Below are positions 32,541 to 41,965 of a DNA stretch of 64,000 bases, in pieces. Source of the stretch: Cheiracanthium punctorium (lineage: Eukaryota; Arthropoda; Arachnida; Araneae; Cheiracanthiidae); contig JAWZYV010000169.1 of the NCBI GenBank assembly GCA_038373885.1, positions 496,001 to 560,000 on the forward strand, in the 5' to 3' direction. Position 1 is the stretch's first letter. Every line of letters starts with the position of its first letter. A program made the translations under genes and the position numbers. The notes beneath the pieces are model-generated. The model was not told the DNA's origin. It ran no database searches and saw only the letters and a program-made list of their open reading frames with translations.

Positions 32541-33412
32541 TAATAAATTAGAGGAGTTACACGTGTAAACTTGAAAAAATGACGAAAACAAACTTCAAAA
32601 CCATTTAAACTTGTGTGAATAGCATTCAAATTTCTACAAATCTTACACATTCATAACTTTTAACCCGCAATTACATTCTAAGAAATGTAAGCAACATAAT
32701 TTGCAAAACATTGCACTGACCAAAAAAAAAAAAAAAAAAAAAACAATATCGCTAAGATGTGACATTCCTGACAGCCACTTTATAAAAGAAAGTAGCTGCC
32801 GAAATTTTAAGTAGTCATAAAGTGCAAAACTGTTTCCTCTTCTGTTTTGACAGGCATACTAAAAGCATGTGTCTCCATCATCAGAGAGTTACTAAACTTT
32901 TATGTGCATCATTTTTCGATCAACAGTGTTAGGGTGTTAAGCTGAATAAAACGAAAGTGAAATTTTCGATATGAATCAAATTATCATGTTTTTTTTTTCG
33001 ATATGAATCAAATTATCAGATCAATCATCGATATGAATCAAATTATCAGATATTTTCACTTTACAATATTTACTGAAGAATATGTCAAGAAAAATGATTT
33101 AAAATATGTAGATATTTAATATATTGGAACGTATATGCCCGTACAACTAAAGTATTTAAAATATTATTGTATTAATATTGAGATATATATTTATTTCATT
33201 TTCAGCGCGATCAAAAACTTCAAAGTAAAAGAGATTCCTTATATTTTTATATGGCAGTTTAATGCAGCTTTATTGGTTAATATATACATTTAATTTTTAG
33301 CATAGACGCTAGTCAATTATTGTTTGTTATTTTGTATTGTATAGCGTAGGCTGAATTATTAAGGCTAATTTTTTCACTCAAGCGTAAATTTCTATTTTAA
33401 ATTTTTTCCGCT
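32541..33412. other. Spacer with a 21-bp iterated motif
   Basis: TCGATATGAATCAAATTATC followed by A occurs three times at 32966, 32998 and 33028, about 30 bp apart. A run of 22 A is at 32722-32743. Nothing else supported. Confidence 0.7.
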
Positions 33413-33622
33413 GATCTGTTGCCTTGTGGTTAAGACAACTGACTGGTAGAAGGCTGAAGTGTGAAGGTCCAGTAGTCTGGCCTTTCACGTGGTTGTCGAA
33501 CTAACCGCCTGGAGTTTTAGCCAGCTTTCTGCAGATGAGTACGTGTTTGAACCCCTTAAAAAGACCTTCGCCCGAGGCTTCGCCCCTTAGACAGATAGCC
33601 TTCGTGTAGCTTTGCCTTAATT
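33413..33622 (+). mobile_element. tRNA-derived SINE, diverged copy
   Basis: Collinear with copy 1: GTTGCCTTGTGGTTAAGAC head, AGGCTGAAGTGTGAAGGTCC, GTGGTTGTCGAACTAAC, CTGGAGTTTTAGCC, AACCCCTTAAAAAGACC and the GTGTAGCTTTGCC 3' end. The B-box is badly decayed (CAGTAGTCTGGCC), so it is probably transcriptionally dead. Confidence 0.7.
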
Positions 33623-33949
33623 AATTACCTAATTTTAAAAACTTCATCTTAGGTTCAATCAAATATTCAGCTATTGCAACAGCGACGTTTTTCCCACCTG
33701 TTGGTAACACTTAAATATGTAAAATATGTAGACTATTAATTAAAAATCATACAGTCTGAAAAACAGTGAAATAGATAAGAAAGGAGTATATATAATTTAA
33801 TCTTTTATCCCTTTCATTGTCTTCAGTTTACGTATTTATCATGAATATTGACTTAACAGGTTTTTCAAGTTATACATACACACGTCAAGACTGACTACAA
33901 GTATGTAACCAAGGATTACCCAATGGAGGATATCGACTCCTTGGATTGG

Positions 33950-34285
33950 AGGTTATAAAAGTCACGTGTCAGTGGAAAACAAACAGCATTTTCTCCATAG
34001 GTTTAAGTGTTGGTAATAAGCGCAGAATTAAAATAATAATAATCATGATTCTGTATTGCGCCGCCTATGTATGTTTCAATAACTCTCTGGAACCTGTCCA
34101 TGAAAGCAGAAATATATCTTTCCACAGATTCCCATTAAAAAATGCTAACAAGTCAAAACTTATACTGAGATGAGGCTATTTCAGTCACGTGTCGGTGAAA
34201 AACGTACACTTCAGCCAATCAGATTGCAGAATTACCCATCAATGCAGCCGAAAGGTCACGTGTTGGTTGAAAAATGACGTCACAC
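33950..34285. promoter_or_regulatory. Cluster of CACGTG, CCAAT and TGACGTCA motifs
   Basis: GTCACGTGT(C/T)(A/G)GT-GAAAA recurs three times with CACGTG at 33963, 34186 and 34257. CCAATCAGA lies at 34215 and a perfect TGACGTCA palindrome at 34275-34282. Known binders of such motifs are bHLH, NF-Y and CREB/ATF factors. Whether this is a regulatory element or a degenerate repeat is inference. No gene is anchored to it. Confidence 0.35.
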
Positions 34286-34468
34286 CGATAAACTTCATTG
34301 AAATACTATTTGTTCCTCAGCCAGAATTATGGCATTACTGATGTGCACTGCTATTACAAGTAGTTCAAAATCTGACCATGCGGCACTGCTAAATTAACAG
34401 CACCTTTCTATGGAGAAATGTTAGTTGTTTCCCTTAGTTGCACCAAAGCCAAATCAGTTAGTTCACCA

Positions 34469-34732
34469 TTAGTTGCTTCCCTTAATCAGTTTAAGCACCA
34501 AATCATCGTTTAACAGCTCTCTATAGAAAGGTTGCAAATAATTTATAGCCTTTTTTACGGTGAAGTCTTGAAAAGTTCCCCATGATGCTGGCATGATGAT
34601 GACAGCAGCTGGCTGTGAGGCCGCACAGCCAGCTGCGTCAAAAATATTCTTTAGCACTGTGCGCACGCACTGGGCGATTTGATCGACCGCCATCTTGCTG
34701 GTAGTTAAATCGTGAGATGGCAACAGCTGCAC
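34469..34732 (-). CDS. Unidentified 87-codon ORF
   Basis: Reads MQLLPSHDLTTSKMAVDQIA and ends NDDLVLKLIKGSN. The second Met (residue 14, context AAGATGG) is the better start by Kozak context. Composition is ordinary for a soluble protein and GC is above local average. No motif is recognised. The frame runs through a 12-bp perfect inverted repeat (34606-34635) encoding Ala/Ser-rich residues, which counts against a conserved protein. It could be an exon, a TE piece or chance. Confidence 0.25.
   Translation of the reverse strand: MQLLPSHDLTTSKMAVDQIAQCVRTVLKNIFDAAGCAASQPAAVIIMPASWGTFQDFTVKKAINYLQPFYRELLNDDLVLKLIKGSN
34606..34635. repeat. Perfect 12-bp stem hairpin
   Basis: CAGCTGGCTGTG (34606-34617) and CACAGCCAGCTG (34624-34635) with a 6-nt loop. 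Confidence 0.95.
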
Positions 34733-34739
34733 TTTTTCG

Positions 34740-35547
34740 ACATTGGGTAGTCTATCTAAATGTCCTCCTTATGTATATAATTGAAATGAAATGTATTCTT
34801 CGTAAATCAAAACAGCCAAAATGCAGAGTTGTGTCCTCACAGCGAAAACTCCGAGCATTAAAGCTTTAACGAATGGGCTAATGTATGTACTATAATGATA
34901 AATTAAATACGTCATATATGCTTTATTTTTAAAGAGTGCTTCTGGACCGGAATATGAAAATGATGAATGATCTTTCATTCTTACTGGGGGAAAAAAAGAA
35001 CAAAATTCTATCAGTAATGTGTCAGTGACAGAAATGAATTGATCTAGATTAAATGTCGCTATATGTGTACAGTTTTCCTGCTTATTAGAGGACAATGATA
35101 CAGGATATTAGGTGTATGCCTTTTTCTCTTTTGCACAAACAGTGGTAATTTCAGATAGAAAAAACAATGTGTATGAAAGCAAACAAGAGAAAATCTGACG
35201 GAGAAAGGATAAAATATGTAAATAGGAAGTAAAATATAGCCAGTACTTTTATACATGTATTTCAGAAACTTCTGCGGTGTAAGATTGTATGTATCACATC
35301 AAAAGACATGAGTGAGTACCTCATGTAAAAACATGTGCTGTTCTTGGCTTACCTTCTAATCTGTAAAATACACAAAGGTGTTAAATATCTGGTAAAATCG
35401 ATATCCAATCAACATAGGCATTCTTTTCAGTTATATATTAAAAACATTTGTGAGGATCTAATTCTCCTAATTCAAATCAAAACTGCTATAATTTTTCCAT
35501 GGTTGAAACACATAGCAAAAATAAATCGTCTGCATGTAAAATTATTC
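34740..35547. other. Unassigned spacer
   Basis: Overlapping AT-rich frames on both strands (for example 34769-35095 minus and 35335-35586 plus) have no recognisable motif and I do not call them genes. Confidence 0.45.
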
Positions 35548-35602
35548 TATGTTTTGCGTTGCATTAATGCAAAATGTTTGCGTTAATGCAACGCAAAACA
35601 TA
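35548..35602. repeat. Perfect 20-bp stem hairpin
   Basis: TATGTTTTGCGTTGCATTAA (35548-35567) pairs exactly with 35583-35602 across a 15-nt loop that itself begins TGCAAAA. Its mobile or functional identity is unknown. Confidence 0.95.
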
Positions 35603-36827
35603 TCACCTTATCATAGATTTCTCTGGTATTTTATTTAGAGATCTGGATTTGGAATACAGTTTTTGCGATACGTTGTTAAAAGTCATCAAATGTCGCTATG
35701 AGGTTTTGCAATTTGAAGATTATATGCTGAAAAGTTTACAAAGTACATTTAAAAAGGACGCTTTAAAATATTTAATTGCTATAAATATGATACATATAGC
35801 TAGCATATTATATTGTATCTCAGGAATTTAAAATTATAACCCTTGCATTTTATTAGTTCTTTATTTTATATTTCAATCGATATTTTAGTTCAGCAAAGCT
35901 AGAATGTTGGAAATCATTGCTAAAAACAAGACTGTTTTTCCTTTAAAAACATAAATTTATCTCTTTCCCAATTTTTAAATATTACATGATTTATTAAAAT
36001 CATTACTATTGTTCAAATTTGTATTTTGCACAATATTTAAGTTGTACATAAATAAACAGGATGATAGCATATTAAAATCTATTGGATATCAAATGTTAAG
36101 GGGGAAAGTAGAAAATATAATGCTTTGTATAGTTCAAAATGTTTTAGCATAATTTTCAAAAAAGCATTAGCTAATACTTCCTCATGTCTGTTTTTCTACT
36201 ACTTATTCTAGAAAAATTATAACTTTTTAAAAAGTTCTCCAAAAGTAGTGCTTCACATATTTCATTTATAATTGTATGAAAATATTTGAAGCTTAGCATA
36301 TCAAATTATATTATGGCTTGACTCAGCACGGGCACACCTCCGGCAGTGAACTCAAGTGGTATTAATTCTCTGAAGGAAGTTAACGCAGCTGGCATGACTT
36401 TTAATTTTCAAAATCGAGAGAAAAGTTTTAGCGTGAATTTAGAGTATGTTTGGAAATTTTGCCCCACGGCAAAAACGTCGTCGCATGAAAATATTGCATT
36501 GAAAGTTTAATTTCAAATTATGGGAATATGTGATGCATTTCCAATGAAACTTGTAATTATGTTTTAGGCAATAAATTAGCTTGGTAAAACTTTGAAATCT
36601 AACTATACACTCTTAACTGCATAACCGTTAAGTTCTGTAACGTTTATGTTCATTGCGCAAAAAAAAAAAGTTATTCTTCAAACAGGCAAATGCATGCAAA
36701 AAAGCAATGAAACGTTTATCATTTTTTGTGTGTGAAATAAAAGGAATTAATTGCTAACGAAAAACCATGGTATGAAAATACATTGATGTTATGGAGAGAT
36801 TTACCGTATGACCAAAAAATTCGTAAA
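35603..36827. other. Unassigned AT-rich spacer
   Basis: An 85-codon frame at 35574-35831 has no recognisable motif. No repeat identified. Confidence 0.45.
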
Positions 36828-37340
36828 AACAAATAATGATAGAAAATTGCGGTTTGCACAAGCAGGTTTAGAAGATGATCGGATTCTTTTAATGACAAGA
36901 AAGTTTGTACTTCCAAATGTTGCCGGTAGGAAGCGCTGACTTGCAGAATGGGAAGCAAGTTTCCAGTAAAAAAAAGTATAAAATCACTCTAATCCTTTGC
37001 ATGCAAACTGCAATTTTGTATCATGATTTGATCTTTTATAATGGATTTTTGAAGTTGAATGCTTTTGACGTATCCTGGGTGAATCAAAGTTTAAAAATTC
37101 ATTATAAAGAAACAAATAAAAAGTTTAAAAACTCATTAAAAAACAAATACAAAATTGCGGTTTGCATGGATAAGATTTGAGAGATTTCAGATGTTTTTTA
37201 ATTGGAAATTTGCTTCCCATTGTGTATATCAGCACCACCTATCGGCAACATTTAGAAATACAAACTTTCTTGTCATTAAAAAGAAACCCGATCACCTATT
37301 TGTGCAAACCGCAATTTTCTATCAGTTTTTATTATTTTTG
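36828..37340. repeat. Four alternating inverted units of about 155 bp
   Basis: AAAATTGCGGTTTGCA or its complement occurs at about 36844 (+), 37003 (-, one mismatch), 37151 (+) and 37305 (-), evenly spaced and alternating in direction. The outer arms 36828-36966 and 37185-37330 are collinear inverted copies through AATGACAAGAAAGTTTGTA, AAATGTTGCC and AATGGGAAGCAA. The inner pair is more decayed. This is a foldback or double-palindrome structure without coding capacity. Confidence 0.85.
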
Positions 37341-37370
37341 AATGAATTTTTAGAGTTTTTATCGACTTTT

Positions 37371-37416
37371 TGCTCACCCGGTATATTTAAGTTCCATAAA
37401 AAATATCGGGTGAGCA
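37371..37416. repeat. 10-bp stem hairpin TGCTCACCCG/CGGGTGAGCA
   Basis: Perfect 10-bp arms (37371-37380, 37407-37416), with partial pairing continuing into the AT-rich loop. Confidence 0.9.
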
Positions 37417-37647
37417 CTCTCGGGGCACACGACCGTTGATTTAACGTAGAAGTTCTGACTCTACGTTAGTGCTAAAAATTGAATCGTGGTAAGCTCCGAA
37501 TCGCTTTTAGTGCTAAAAATTGAAATGAAAACAAAATTGACTTCGTTCTAAATAATTTAATGTAATACTGACACTGAAGAGGTAGTACATAGAAACTTAT
37601 ACCGATTAATGGTCGACAACGATTTTGTTTAACGTTGGTCTGTGATC

Positions 37648-37872
37648 TTAGAAATAAGAAACATAAGGTGTGATGTCAACACTAATATTTCTGGTGAACG
37701 TACAATCTATAGTGGTATGATTGCCCAGTGTTGGTGATCGCTTATAGACGGCGTCGTTCACTAAGTGTGCCTTGGCAGCTTTGAGACGCTCCCGAAACCG
37801 TCTCGCTCGCTCGGCGCCGGAATTGGGGTACCTATGCGTGGCCCATAATCCCATCTTTTTAACGGTAGCCAT
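37648..37872 (-). CDS. Unidentified basic ORF with AERARRFRERLKAAK motif
   Basis: A 74-codon frame starting MATVKKMGLWATHRYPNSGA in a reasonable start context (ATCATGG). Residues 20-34 (AERARRFRERLKAAK) form a strongly basic amphipathic stretch. It resembles the S-AER-RRYRERLK motif I recall at the start of multi-copy uncharacterised arthropod proteins, often TE-linked. Residues beyond about 50 are unremarkable, so the true coding part may end there at a splice site or truncation. DNA binding is a guess from composition. No TIR or LTR was found around it. Confidence 0.35.
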   Translation of the reverse strand: MATVKKMGLWATHRYPNSGAERARRFRERLKAAKAHLVNDAVYKRSPTLGNHTTIDCTFTRNISVDITPYVSYF

Positions 37873-38366
37873 GATTTATATTTACGGCTGGGTGTAGAAC
37901 GGGCTGAGAATGACAAATCGAATCTTAATTATTTTTTATACACTTTCTGGTTATTTTTATTTGCAGAAGTAAAAAAATTTCCAAATAGATATTCATAGTC
38001 CAAATGGAGAAATAAAAGATGTCTAAGAGTTTGTCCAAATCACACTTATTTTGATTAGAATTCATCGGTCTAAATAAACTTTATGAACACGCGAAAGAAT
38101 CACCACGCTTTCACGTCTGAATCGTGAGTTACAGTGAATAGAAAGGAGCGAGAGAGACGCTTTCAGTCATTCTGCGCATTCCCTTCCCAACCACCCTGTC
38201 CGACCCCAAAACAAGCAAATGGTCACAACAGCTAGTTGACTATAGAAGCTCAATAATGACTCTAGATTTATGTTTCCAAGAATAATACTTAGGTAATTAG
38301 GAAGGTAAGACGATACAGACCTTTTCGTTTCGGTTCACAATGCTGGGCTGGTAATCGTGCGTGATT
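37873..38366. other. Unassigned spacer
   Basis: Nothing supported besides a purine-rich stretch near 38140-38170. Confidence 0.45.
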
Positions 38367-38370
38367 TTAA

Positions 38371-38604
38371 CCAATTAAGCGCCAACGCTCCCGTTACGGG
38401 AACATCTATTATGTATTTTTTTCCATAAAATATTTTAACGCAATTTACGAAATACACATTTTATATAAACATTTACACTATAGGGTGTGCTATATAGTGT
38501 AAATGTTTATATAAAATGTGTATTTCGTAAATTGCGTTAAAATATTTTAAGAAAAAAAAACTATAATAGATGTTCCCGTAACGGAAGCTTTGGCGCTTAG
38601 TGGG
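38371..38604. mobile_element. piggyBac-like palindromic MITE
   Basis: TTAA flanks both ends (38367-38370, 38605-38608), and the right end reads GGGTTAA, as in piggyBac. The left end has decayed to CCAATTAAGCG. Two 112-bp arms (38371-38482, 38493-38604) surround a 10-nt loop. The inner roughly 57 bp pair perfectly, while the outer part has a few mismatches but keeps GCGCCAA and GTTACGGGAACATCTATTAT. No coding sequence. Confidence 0.88.
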
Positions 38605-39117
38605 TTAAAGACATTTCACGTCCAAAAGCTTCATTATTTACCACTAATTAAGTTTAACTATTCAACATACGATTTTAAATTTAACGTGGAATAATTTAGT
38701 ATTTTGATTTAAATATAGTGTTAATCATCAGTATTTCATACTTTATTATTTTGATGGGCATCATTGTGTAGGGGAGACCGGGGAACTTTGGTCCATTTTT
38801 TGCATTAAGATCTCTTTTTTAAAAAGAAAAAGATGTTTTAAATACTTTTTAACTCATACATTAAGTGAACCTTCAAGCATAGTATCGTGCATTAAATTTG
38901 AATAATTCTAAATAGTAATTTTGACATAATGCACAAAATAACATCAATACAGTGGGACAACTTGCCCCAAAAGTCGGGGTAAGTTGGCCCACTGACTTGA
39001 TGACTTAATTCATTAGAGATTCCGATTCGGAAAGCGATGGAAGAACACAAAGTACCATCAAATCTTATTTTATATGTATGAAAAATGCGGAGAATAAAAA
39101 AAAGTCTTCATTACGTA

Positions 39118-39304
39118 CAGTGGCGTAAGGGGAAGTTAGGGGGTCATAACCCCCCATGAGGAATTTTTTGCCATACAAAATGTATATTCTTTACTCCATC
39201 GTAACACACACGTATACATATATATGAATTGCAGTAGTCGTAACCCCCCCCCCCCCACAATGAAAACTTTCTTGCTACGCCAGAAAGTTTTCATTGTGGG
39301 GGGG
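39118..39304. repeat. hAT-end fragment fused to a 22-bp hairpin
   Basis: CAGTGGCGTA at 39118 is the same hAT end type as 658 and 2035, and TTGCCATACAAAATGTATATT matches 700-731. The other end, TTGCTACGCCA, forms the loop of a perfect 22-bp stem (39250-39271 and 39283-39304, C7ACAATGAAAACTTTC and its complement). There is no 8-bp target duplication, so the right side appears to have been inverted and copied. Confidence 0.7.
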
Positions 39305-39402
39305 ACAATGATTACATATTATTACATTTTATTACATATTATTACATTTTATCACATATTGTTACATTGTGGGGGGGGGTAACTGATTACATATTATTAC
39401 AT
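39305..39402. repeat. ATTACATATTATTACATTTT simple repeat
   Basis: The phrase recurs about four times, interrupted by a G-run near 39370. Confidence 0.8.
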
Positions 39403-40651
39403 TTTTAATGGTAACAAGATTGGAAAATGAAGTAGCGTACATTGAATCCATTTTTCTCCAGGCTTACTGTCTTCAAATGATATCAGACAACGAAGGCATA
39501 GGGTGTGCTTACTCTTCTTCCTCTTCTTCACTATACGTATTTAAATTGTGTATATTTTTATGTCGTCGTTTAGGTTTCTTGGTTTTATTTTGCTCTTTTG
39601 GAAAAAGTCTCTTTGACAATCTTTCCTGAAACTTCCTTTTCCCCTCTTTCTCCTTTCTTTAGTCAACTTGAAGGGATTTCTTAATTGGTGTTACTGTCAG
39701 CATTGAAGAATTCCGTACCTTTTTTGACCGTAAATGGAAATAAATAATTAATTAAGTTGAATAAATATAATTAATTAAACTCTAGGATATTTTAGAAAAA
39801 ACTAGAGAAAACCCCTGAAAATTCTTATTCAAAAAAGTATGTATGGTTGCGTTTAATTGAGCATATAATGATGTCGCCCTAGAAATTTACCTGTCCTAGA
39901 CCGAGACCTAGTCGGCGTAATTAGAAATACGGCCCTGCAAACAGTGACATCTATCTTAAATCGAACCCACAGACACCAAACCAAATGGCAGCGGCCAATC
40001 TTTTGTATATCATCTGGCTCATCGAAAATACATATAAAGTTTAACAAAACAGTAAAAATCTACCCCTAAAAACAGTTTGAAAAGATATTTTAAAAGCACG
40101 CGCAAAATTTTCTCACTTTTGGCTTTTAAAGGAGCATAAAACATTTATTATTTTGGCTCTATTAGCTTATCAACAAAATGAAACCGTTTTAGATAGGTGA
40201 ATGTGAATATCTGGTCTTTATGAATCCAGAAATACACTTTTCACAAGGGGCACCTTGGTCCCATCGGGTCATCTTCCCCCTTATTCAGTGGGCCAACTTG
40301 CCCCATACCGCCAATTTTCTTTAATATCGCTATAAGACTATTCCGTAATTATTTCATAAAATAAATAGCCAGAAATACAACGTTGAAGAATAACTTTTTT
40401 GAATACTATGCTTTAAAATGTTGAATTTTATTCTCTAACAAATCAGAAACAAATATTTAGAGCTTCAACAATTTACTCACATGCAAGAAAAGTATAAAAT
40501 TCCAAATATCTACGGAATGGCTATTTCTTCTGCTCTACCGTTGATATGGAAGGGAGATGTTGTAACAAGGCACACATTTCTGGACTTGCATCGCCATTTG
40601 TTGGTTAGATTTTAAAATAAGCGTATGGCCAACGTGCCCCAGTCTCCCCTA

Positions 40652-41649
40652 CTAAATGCGGGCTTTTATTCTACAGTAGTATGTCAAAACCTATGTGCAG
40701 TAATTTGTTTTTTGCTGTATATAGGTTTAGGCATAATTCTTTAAATGAAATTGAACTGTACACATTTAACACTGTTCTGCTATAGGGATATTTTAATATC
40801 CTTATATAATTTTTTGTAAGTCTAAAATAATTTTAATATTTTAGGTTAAGTTATAAGAAGACACTTACACAATGAAAAAATTATAAAATACGTTATTGTA
40901 GTAATTAGTAATAACTTATAAGCACACTATTTTTACTTAATCTATCCATTTATAGTATAATGGAAATAATATTACATTCTTTCCCTTGTGTTAAGAGGAT
41001 AAATTAAAGCTGTGTTGTATTGTGCGAATACACAATTTTAAGGAAGTTGTAAAGTGAAATGGAAGTATTTTAAATTCCTTAAAATTGCAAACATTTTACT
41101 TTCGTTTTATTTCTATTCAGTTTTTACCTGGCGTAACTGAATAGCTTCAATTTATTTGCGGACGTATTCTTCCCTTCATCATAGAGCACAGATCTTATAT
41201 GGAATATTAGATCAGCATTTTGTGGTGTTTGAATAAGTATCTATACTTAGTAAAGTAAATAATATTCTTAAATATTGATTTTGTTTCATTTTCATGTTTT
41301 ATGGTACATCCACTAATTGAATTATTCAAACATATTCCAGAGTAAAAATATTGTGAAAAATATGCAGTAGAGCTAAAAATAACATTAAGTTGTCAGTCGC
41401 AAGGTGAAAAAATTGGAAATATTGCTCGGGGTTTTCTTTTGCTAACAGCATTCTTGTGAAATATATTTCTACACACTAATTAAATAATTTATTTTAAAAA
41501 ATCTCGTTTTTATTTTACACAAATAGCATTTTTTTATTGGGAAGGAGTTGTCTTCAGAAAACCATTGGTTTGCGATAAATTCATCGAAGATTGCAATTTG
41601 ATATTTTCATTCTGGTATGTTTGTACCGATGTGCATTTATTCACTGTGC
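40652..41649. other. Unassigned AT-rich spacer
   Basis: Nothing supported. Confidence 0.5.
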
Positions 41650-41965
41650 ATGTACAGCTAAGAAAACAAACGGGGGATCCTTTGCTCTTTATTTGACCGT
41701 CGTTCGTCGTACAGAAAAATTATGTAGAATTTGTTTACAAATAACGAATAATTTAGTTTTCTATTCTTAAAATTTTTATAAGGGGATGTCACCATATTTA
41801 GTTCTGCAACTTTTTTTAAACAACAGCAAACCGTATTTTAGCTTTATCAAGCGAAAGATAATCTTTGAATTATCCTAAATTTTCATGAATTTTTTATGAT
41901 AATTTCTGGAGATATTGCGAATTCTTTATTCTGCAATTAAAAGCAGTCTATTTTCCAATCCAGGA
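41650..41965 (+). repeat. Interspersed repeat family X, copy 2
   Basis: Same orientation as copy 1 at 20655-20965. Shared GCTCTTTATTTGACCGTCG, TTCGTCGTACAG and GGAGATATTGCGA blocks. Class unknown. Confidence 0.65.

Larger units (their letters stand above)
38771..40649. mobile_element. 1.88-kb TIR element, class uncertain
   Basis: Left GGGGAGACCGGGGAACTTTG and, from the right, GGGGAGACTGGGGCACGTTG are inverted repeats, with TA on both sides (38769-38770, 40650-40651). Subterminal blocks GGGACAACTTGCCCC (38953), GGGGTAAGTTGGCCC (38984) and GGGCCAACTTGCCCC (40282) repeat the TIR core in both orientations. The interior contains a hAT-like fragment and low-complexity sequence but no recognisable transposase. 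The termini resemble widespread invertebrate elements whose superfamily I cannot name. Confidence 0.75.

Noticed and set aside
32966..33048. CRISPR-like array
   Set aside because: Only three short repeats in a clearly eukaryotic sequence, with no leader or cas genes.
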